Shown piece by piece: positions 60,469 to 64,000 of a stretch of 64,000 nucleotides of DNA. The position numbers and the translations under genes were made by a program. The notes below the pieces were generated by a model. That model was not told the origin of the DNA. It saw only the letters and a program-made list of their open reading frames with translations, and searched no databases. Where the stretch lies: contig DIYL01000059.1 in the NCBI GenBank assembly GCA_002428985.1, positions 335,197 to 399,196 on the forward strand. Direction: 5' to 3'. The stretch's first letter is position 1. Each line of letters opens with the position of its first letter. This DNA is from Anaerolineales bacterium UBA6055 (lineage in GTDB: Bacteria > Chloroflexota > Anaerolineae > Aggregatilineales > Phototrophicaceae).

Positions 60469-61047
60469 ATGCCATATATTAAACAAATTACGGTTGATAA
60501 AGCCACAGGCTTGGTCAAGAAAGAACTAGAAAAAGCCATCAAGCGGGCGGGACGCGTCTGGAATATTGTCCAGATTATGTCGCTGAACGGACGTGTGATG
60601 AAAGAGTCGATGGAGATGTACGGGGCGACAATGTTTGCCGAATCGCCTGTATCACGTCAACAACGTGAGATGCTCGCTGTCGTTGTCAGTAAAGCCAACC
60701 ATTGTGTTTACTGAATTCAGTCACATGCCCATGACCTCCGTGCTGAGGTTACAGGATTTGAGACTGAAGCAGAAGCCGATGCGTTTGTCCATGCGATTGC
60801 TCGCGATTGGCGCACAGCCGATCTTACCCCTATTGATCATGCACTGTGTGCATATGCAGAGAAATTGACCTTATCCCCTGCTGATATGACTGAAGATGAC
60901 ATCAACACCCTGCGTGACCTTGATTTAGATGATGTCGCGATTCATGATGCGACCCAAGTCATCAGTTATTTTAATTATATCAACCGGATTGCGGATGCAC
61001 TGGGTGTCGAACGCGAAACATGGATTCAACCGTGGGGTGAAGATTAA
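60469..61047 (+). CDS. AhpD-like (carboxymuconolactone-decarboxylase family) putative selenoprotein (CxxU, TGA at 60712-60714)
   Basis: Start ATG 60469 with GGAAG upstream. The frame reads KANHCVY, then TGA at 60712-60714, then IQSHAHDLRAEVTGFETEA and on to TAA at 61047, 192 residues if the TGA is decoded. The whole matches the peroxidase-related AhpD-like family (CMD, about 190 aa). Its canonical active-site motif N-x-C-x-Y-C-x-x-H (redox C-x-x-C with a proton-relay His) here reads N-H-C-V-Y-U-I-Q-S-H. The C-terminal TLRDLDLDDVAIHDATQVISY and FNYINRIADALGVERE also match. AhpD-like proteins reduce peroxides through a Cys pair, so Sec for the second Cys would raise reactivity. A SECIS-like hairpin follows. 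Selenoproteins with a CxxU AhpD-like motif are known from other bacteria, as I recall. Alternatives are a mutated pseudogene or an error. Confidence 0.7.
60732..60751 (+). promoter_or_regulatory. Candidate SECIS hairpin in the AhpD-like gene
   Basis: Seven pairs: UGACCUC (60732-60738) with GAGGUUA (60745-60751), one G-U, around the loop CGUGCU. The loop begins 24 nt after the UGA and has G in position 2. This agrees with the bacterial SECIS model. It lies within the coding sequence, where bacterial SECIS must be. Confidence 0.65.
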
Positions 61048-61396
61048 GTCAACTGTAGTGGGTAACAAGTGAAACAAAAAACAAGAATGACACTGGCTTT
61101 GTGTCATTCTTGCTTTGAGGGCAATTAGGGAGAATTCTTATCTAGGGGGAGTTCATCAGTCGGTTATACAGGTATCTGTGTTGGGTATTTGTATGACCAA
61201 CTATGTTTACCCTCAAAGTATCTTGTGTTATGTCTACATCATAAGTTGTAATTATGAGTTTAAGTTTAATCTCAGGTTAATTATGATGTCTATCTTTTTA
61301 ATTATCCATGTCTTTTATAATATGTCAACAGAAATCGGTGCAAATTTCATCAATTATCAGCAGTTTAGCTGTGTATTAAATTGCTCCGGCCTTGTT
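61048..61396. other. Gap with one hairpin, otherwise nothing seen
   Basis: The 349-bp gap holds a terminator at 61083-61111. The rest is AT-rich (ATTATGATGTCTATCTTTTT). The 112-codon frame at 61115-61453 runs into pfkA and has no start context or protein character, so I reject it as a gene. Confidence 0.55.
61083..61111 (+). terminator. Strong hairpin after the AhpD-like gene
   Basis: AAGAATGACAC (61083-61093) pairs perfectly with GTGTCATTCTT (61101-61111), loop TGGCTTT. It lies 36 bp after the stop codon, followed by GCTTTGA. An 11-bp stem makes termination likely though the U tract is short. Confidence 0.65.
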
Positions 61397-62572
61397 TTAA
61401 TCGCCCATACACACATCAAGATCGCGTGCGGTTTGAATCCATGGATGATCTAGTGGGACATTTTTACGTTTACCTACAATCTGTTCTAATGGGACAGCGA
61501 CCGCACCATCACCACTTGAGCCGACCATGATGCCGTATTTGCCCTCAGCAATAAATTGGGCAGCAGCTGTTCCTAATCGGGTAGCGAGCAAACGATCTGC
61601 AGGAGATGGCACACCACCACGTTGGACATGTCCCAAAATCGTCACGCGAGATTCTAGACGGGTGCGCTTTTCTAGTTCGCGGGTTAGCATCTCTGTGCTT
61701 TGGTTGCGTTCGGCTTCGATTTCTTCAATATCCGCTTCTGCTTGTCTTTGCGCTTTCTTCGCCTCTTTTCTTTTTGCTTTTTCACCTGCTTCACCGTACG
61801 CAATTTTATCAGCTTTAGCTTTATCGCGGCGGGCTTTGGCCTTGGTCAGGGCTTTAGCAACTTCTTCGGTCATTGCGCCTTCGGATACAGCGACAATACT
61901 AAAGCGTTTACCGCCACGACTACGACGCAAAATTGACTCCGCAACAACATCAACATTAAATGGAATTTCGGGAATGAGAATCACATCAGCCCCACCAGCT
62001 ACCCCTGCACCGAGTGCAAGCCAACCGGTGTTGTGTCCCATAATTTCGCAGACGATGATTCGATGGTGGCTATGTGCGGTTGAGTGAAGGCGGTCGATGG
62101 CATCGGTTGCAATATTCAGCGCTGTATCAAAGCCGAATGTTACATCTGTTCCGCTGACATCGTTATCAATTGTCTTAGGGAGGCAGACGACATTCAAACC
62201 TTTTTGTGCGAGACGATAAGCATTTTTAGCAGTTCCACCGCCACCGAGGCATACAAGTGCATCAAGGTGATGTTTGCGATAATTCTGCACCATAACATCA
62301 GTCATATCCATTTCTTTACCACCGATGGGCATTTTATGGGGTTTGTTGCGGCTGGTACCGAGAATCGTGCCACCGATTGTCAAAATACCACTTAGTTCCG
62401 AGCTACCGAGGCGGAATAAACGATTTTCCATCAGTCCCTGAAAGCCATCCCGGAAGCCGATAATCCGCATATTGTGGTTGTTCATCGCGGCTTTACCGAT
62501 CCCGCGAATGGCTGCATTCAGCCCCGGACTATCGCCACCTGCCGTTAAAATGCCAATTGTTTTACGTGCCAT
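61397..62572 (-). CDS. pfkA: 6-phosphofructokinase with a charged insertion
   Basis: 391 aa. Phosphofructokinase of the A family, phosphorylating fructose-6-P in glycolysis. Visible: ILTAGGDSPGLNAAIRG (residues 8-24), LVCLGGGGTAKNAYRL (near 106-121; the E. coli GGDGS is here GGGGT, so Asp103 is Gly) and LPKTIDNDVSGTDVTFGFDTAL (131-152; Lys in the place of E. coli Gly124). Gly at the 104 site with Lys at the 124 site is the group III pattern, usually ATP-dependent in Actinobacteria. IIVCEIMGHNTGWLALGAGV is the family MGR-like region. Residues about 242-290 (LTKAKARRDKAKADKIAYGE and EKAKRKEAKKAQRQAEADIE) are a charged, probably helical insertion absent in normal PfkA (about 320-345 aa). Then LGHVQRGGVPSPADRLLAT closes the active site. 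Confidence 0.93.
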   Translation of the reverse strand: MARKTIGILTAGGDSPGLNAAIRGIGKAAMNNHNMRIIGFRDGFQGLMENRLFRLGSSELSGILTIGGTILGTSRNKPHKMPIGGKEMDMTDVMVQNYRKHHLDALVCLGGGGTAKNAYRLAQKGLNVVCLPKTIDNDVSGTDVTFGFDTALNIATDAIDRLHSTAHSHHRIIVCEIMGHNTGWLALGAGVAGGADVILIPEIPFNVDVVAESILRRSRGGKRFSIVAVSEGAMTEEVAKALTKAKARRDKAKADKIAYGEAGEKAKRKEAKKAQRQAEADIEEIEAERNQSTEMLTRELEKRTRLESRVTILGHVQRGGVPSPADRLLATRLGTAAAQFIAEGKYGIMVGSSGDGAVAVPLEQIVGKRKNVPLDHPWIQTARDLDVCMGD

Positions 62573-62799
62573 AAGACTTTAACTTTCTAATACATTATTT
62601 TCGAAGATTATAATTCGAAATGGCACAGACTTCTAATTTTTGTGTTTATGTAGGAAGAAGAATCGAGTAGTTTGGTAGATGAGACAGCATGTTACCCGAC
62701 ATAAGGTTATGGATGTTTATCACGACATAGACTTTGCAGGGTTTTGATAATTACATGACGCATTGTCGTAAAATTATGGGGGGGGTGTGGATGGCATGG

Positions 62800-62869
62800 A
62801 AGCGGACAGGGCACTCGACGTAGACATTCGAGGTCGCCCAGCCCCTACGGATTTATGTGGTGTGTTGTT
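62800..62869. repeat. 70-bp direct repeat, left copy (family E)
   Basis: Starts AAGCGGACAGGGCACTCGAC, then GTAGACATTCGAGGTCGCCC, then AGCCCCTACGGATTTA and ends TGTGTTGTT. The copy at 63931-64000 differs at about 5 of 70 bases. Inverted arms CTCGA/TCGAG lie within. Together they bracket the TIR gene; spacing is 1131 bp. The rest of the 62573-62885 gap shows nothing definite beyond a G-run. Confidence 0.9.
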
Positions 62870-62885
62870 CGTGCAAACAGCAGAC

Positions 62886-63842
62886 TCAAAGTTTACTTTC
62901 GGGTGGTTCTTCTTTACCGCCATCGGTCTGTAATGCCTTGATGACTAGCTCTATTTGTTCTTCGAAGATGGTATTGTTTGTCTCCCAACCTGTGAAATCG
63001 GCGGCGATTCTAGAATGGAGTTGGCGTTTTTTGCCGCTGGTGAATTGATCATCAAACAAATACCCATCTAGATTCAATGGGATGAGTGCGAGTACCTTCT
63101 CTTGGCGGTCTTTCATGAGAGCGCGTTCTTTTTCAAATGCTGTGTCAATTTCGTTATCGACCCACCAACTGGTGAGGGAGTTTTGCGAGCAGCATAAGAG
63201 GACTTTATCCCAGTAGCGGATACCCCGATCAATTTCTTCATAAATATCATCGCCGGGGAGCATTTGTTTTTCATCGAGCCAACAGCGGATGCCACGACCT
63301 TGTAAGGTATCATGAACGCGCCGAGCAAAAGCTTTATCGGTGTGGTTGTAGCTGATGAAGCATGAATAGTAATCTATGGCGGTTCCAATTAGAGATCGAA
63401 CGTAGGTGATGTATGTATCAGGCAGACCACATCCACGCAGAAAAATATCAGGAATGTTGCCCCCTGATTTTTGGATTGTGTGGAAATCGATATAGCTAGG
63501 TCCATCATGATTCACCTTATCCAAGTTTTTAACTTGTGATAAATCAACGTTAAGAAAATATGTGTTAAGAAGAGTAACTGAGTCAAAATCTGCTCCACTC
63601 AGGTGTACGTGACTCAGGTCTGCTCCAGTTAGGTCTGTTCCACTCAGATCTGCTCCACTCAGGTTTGCGTTACTCAGGTCTGCTACATACAAGTTTGCTT
63701 CACTCAAGTCTGCCCCACTCAGGTCAGCTCCACTCAGATTTACAACTAGTAAATCGTTATCTCGCCTCCACGTATTCCATATGCCAATGTCATTTTGAGC
63801 CAGTGCGTCTTTGAGCATTTTAAGGTGTGCTTCGTCTGCCAT
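62886..63842 (-). CDS. Pentapeptide-repeat / TIR domain protein
   Basis: 318 aa. Residues about 35-103 are pentapeptide repeats (LSGADLSGADLSEANL and more, A(D/N)LXX, forming a right-handed beta helix that can mimic DNA). Residues about 105-155 are a linker. Residues about 158-300 form a TIR domain: SCFISYNHTDKAFARRVHDTL (box 1, F-I-S-Y), GIRCWLDEKQMLPGDD (D-E-K/x-x-L-x-P-G-D), then RYWDKVLLCCSQNSLTSWWV and NEIDTAFEKE, where E231 is in the place of the NADase glutamate. TIR domains in bacterial defence proteins cleave NAD+ on infection, with the other domain as sensor. Here the sensor could be the pentapeptide helix. Export or chemotaxis use is also possible. It lies between 70-bp direct repeats as a single gene. 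Confidence 0.8.
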   Translation of the reverse strand: MADEAHLKMLKDALAQNDIGIWNTWRRDNDLLVVNLSGADLSGADLSEANLYVADLSNANLSGADLSGTDLTGADLSHVHLSGADFDSVTLLNTYFLNVDLSQVKNLDKVNHDGPSYIDFHTIQKSGGNIPDIFLRGCGLPDTYITYVRSLIGTAIDYYSCFISYNHTDKAFARRVHDTLQGRGIRCWLDEKQMLPGDDIYEEIDRGIRYWDKVLLCCSQNSLTSWWVDNEIDTAFEKERALMKDRQEKVLALIPLNLDGYLFDDQFTSGKKRQLHSRIAADFTGWETNNTIFEEQIELVIKALQTDGGKEEPPESKL

Positions 63843-63930
63843 AATTTTCCTCTGTGATCGTGTTTTGGCTTCATTATGGCATTGGTTGGGCGATCTGGCG
63901 ACAGGTTAGAGGTTTTGTAATATATGGGGC

Positions 63931-64000
63931 AAGCGGACAGGGCACTCGACGTAGACATTCGAGGTCGCCCAGTCCCTACGAATTTGTGCGGCGTGTTGTT
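63931..64000. repeat. 70-bp direct repeat, right copy (cut by window end)
   Basis: Starts AAGCGGACAGGGCACTCGAC, then GTAGACATTCGAGGTCGCCC, then AGTCCCTACGAATTTG and ends GTGTTGTT at the last base of the window. The true repeat may be longer than what is visible. Confidence 0.9.

Noticed and set aside
61115..61453. 112-codon plus-strand frame
   Set aside because: Overlaps pfkA at its end, starts without a ribosome site and its composition is not protein-like.

Overview
The window looks like a chromosomal segment of a Chloroflexota bacterium, probably Anaerolineae-related. GC is moderate and genes lie on both strands in short units. There is no rRNA, tRNA, phage, IS transposase or CRISPR array that I can see. 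The taxonomic guess rests on the gene families (multi-domain secreted proteins, a bacterial ALDH16, solute-binding/vWA lipoproteins, N-terminal GN-motif proteins) and on many short palindromic intergenic repeats ending in CCCTAC. It is an inference, not a computed placement.

Layout. 1-4.8 kb: the 3' part of a GN-motif protein with an RGS-like fold, a degenerate TOPRIM-less GyrB paralogue, an SDR, a secreted RTX-like Ca-binding repeat protein and a nonsense-interrupted gene. 4.8-10 kb: LacI regulator, sugar-nucleotide epimerase, a thymidylate kinase with an extra C-terminal domain, an RraA-family protein and a DUF3179-like gene interrupted by an in-frame TGA. 10-20 kb: a DUF4173-like membrane protein, a HAM1/ITPase fused to an IMPDH-like barrel, FkbM methyltransferase, TolB-like propeller, DegT aminotransferase, 2Fe-2S ferredoxin and YitT. 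20-34 kb: GNAT, CAP-domain protein, two DinB proteins with small membrane proteins, rpiB, C39-like/TPR, CE15-like esterase, ALDH16 and an acidic-repeat metalloprotease. 35-42.7 kb: an operon with two solute-binding lipoprotein-like proteins (one with vWA) and two small membrane proteins, then ThuA, GNAT and a second GN-motif/RGS-like protein. 43-51 kb: leuS, an FAD-oxidoreductase/HD-hydrolase/GNAT overlap operon, a membrane protein and CcdA. 51-64 kb: a secreted metallopeptidase, a DUF6745-like protein, GT39, a LuxR-STAND-TPR regulator, DUF1330, an AhpD-like gene with an in-frame TGA, pfkA and a pentapeptide-TIR protein between direct repeats.

Most notable. (1) Two genes are split by a TGA exactly where a redox CxxC motif needs a Cys: U-x-x-C in the DUF3179-like gene and C-x-x-U in the AhpD-like gene. 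Each TGA is followed, at 21 or 24 nt, by a 7-bp hairpin whose loop has G in its second position, as bacterial SECIS elements have. I read both as selenoproteins. (2) Two GN-motif proteins, about 41 kb apart, carry three segments that fit the RGS fold (a eukaryotic-type domain, rare in bacteria). (3) A pentapeptide-TIR gene sits between near-identical 70-bp direct repeats. (4) At least three families of dispersed hairpin repeats have arms that covary between copies.

How genes work together. The clearest co-transcribed sets are 39591-35377 (minus), 46460-48385 (plus, overlapping starts and stops) and possibly 29709-27782 (minus). Most other genes look monocistronic, and several convergent pairs share a bidirectional terminator hairpin.
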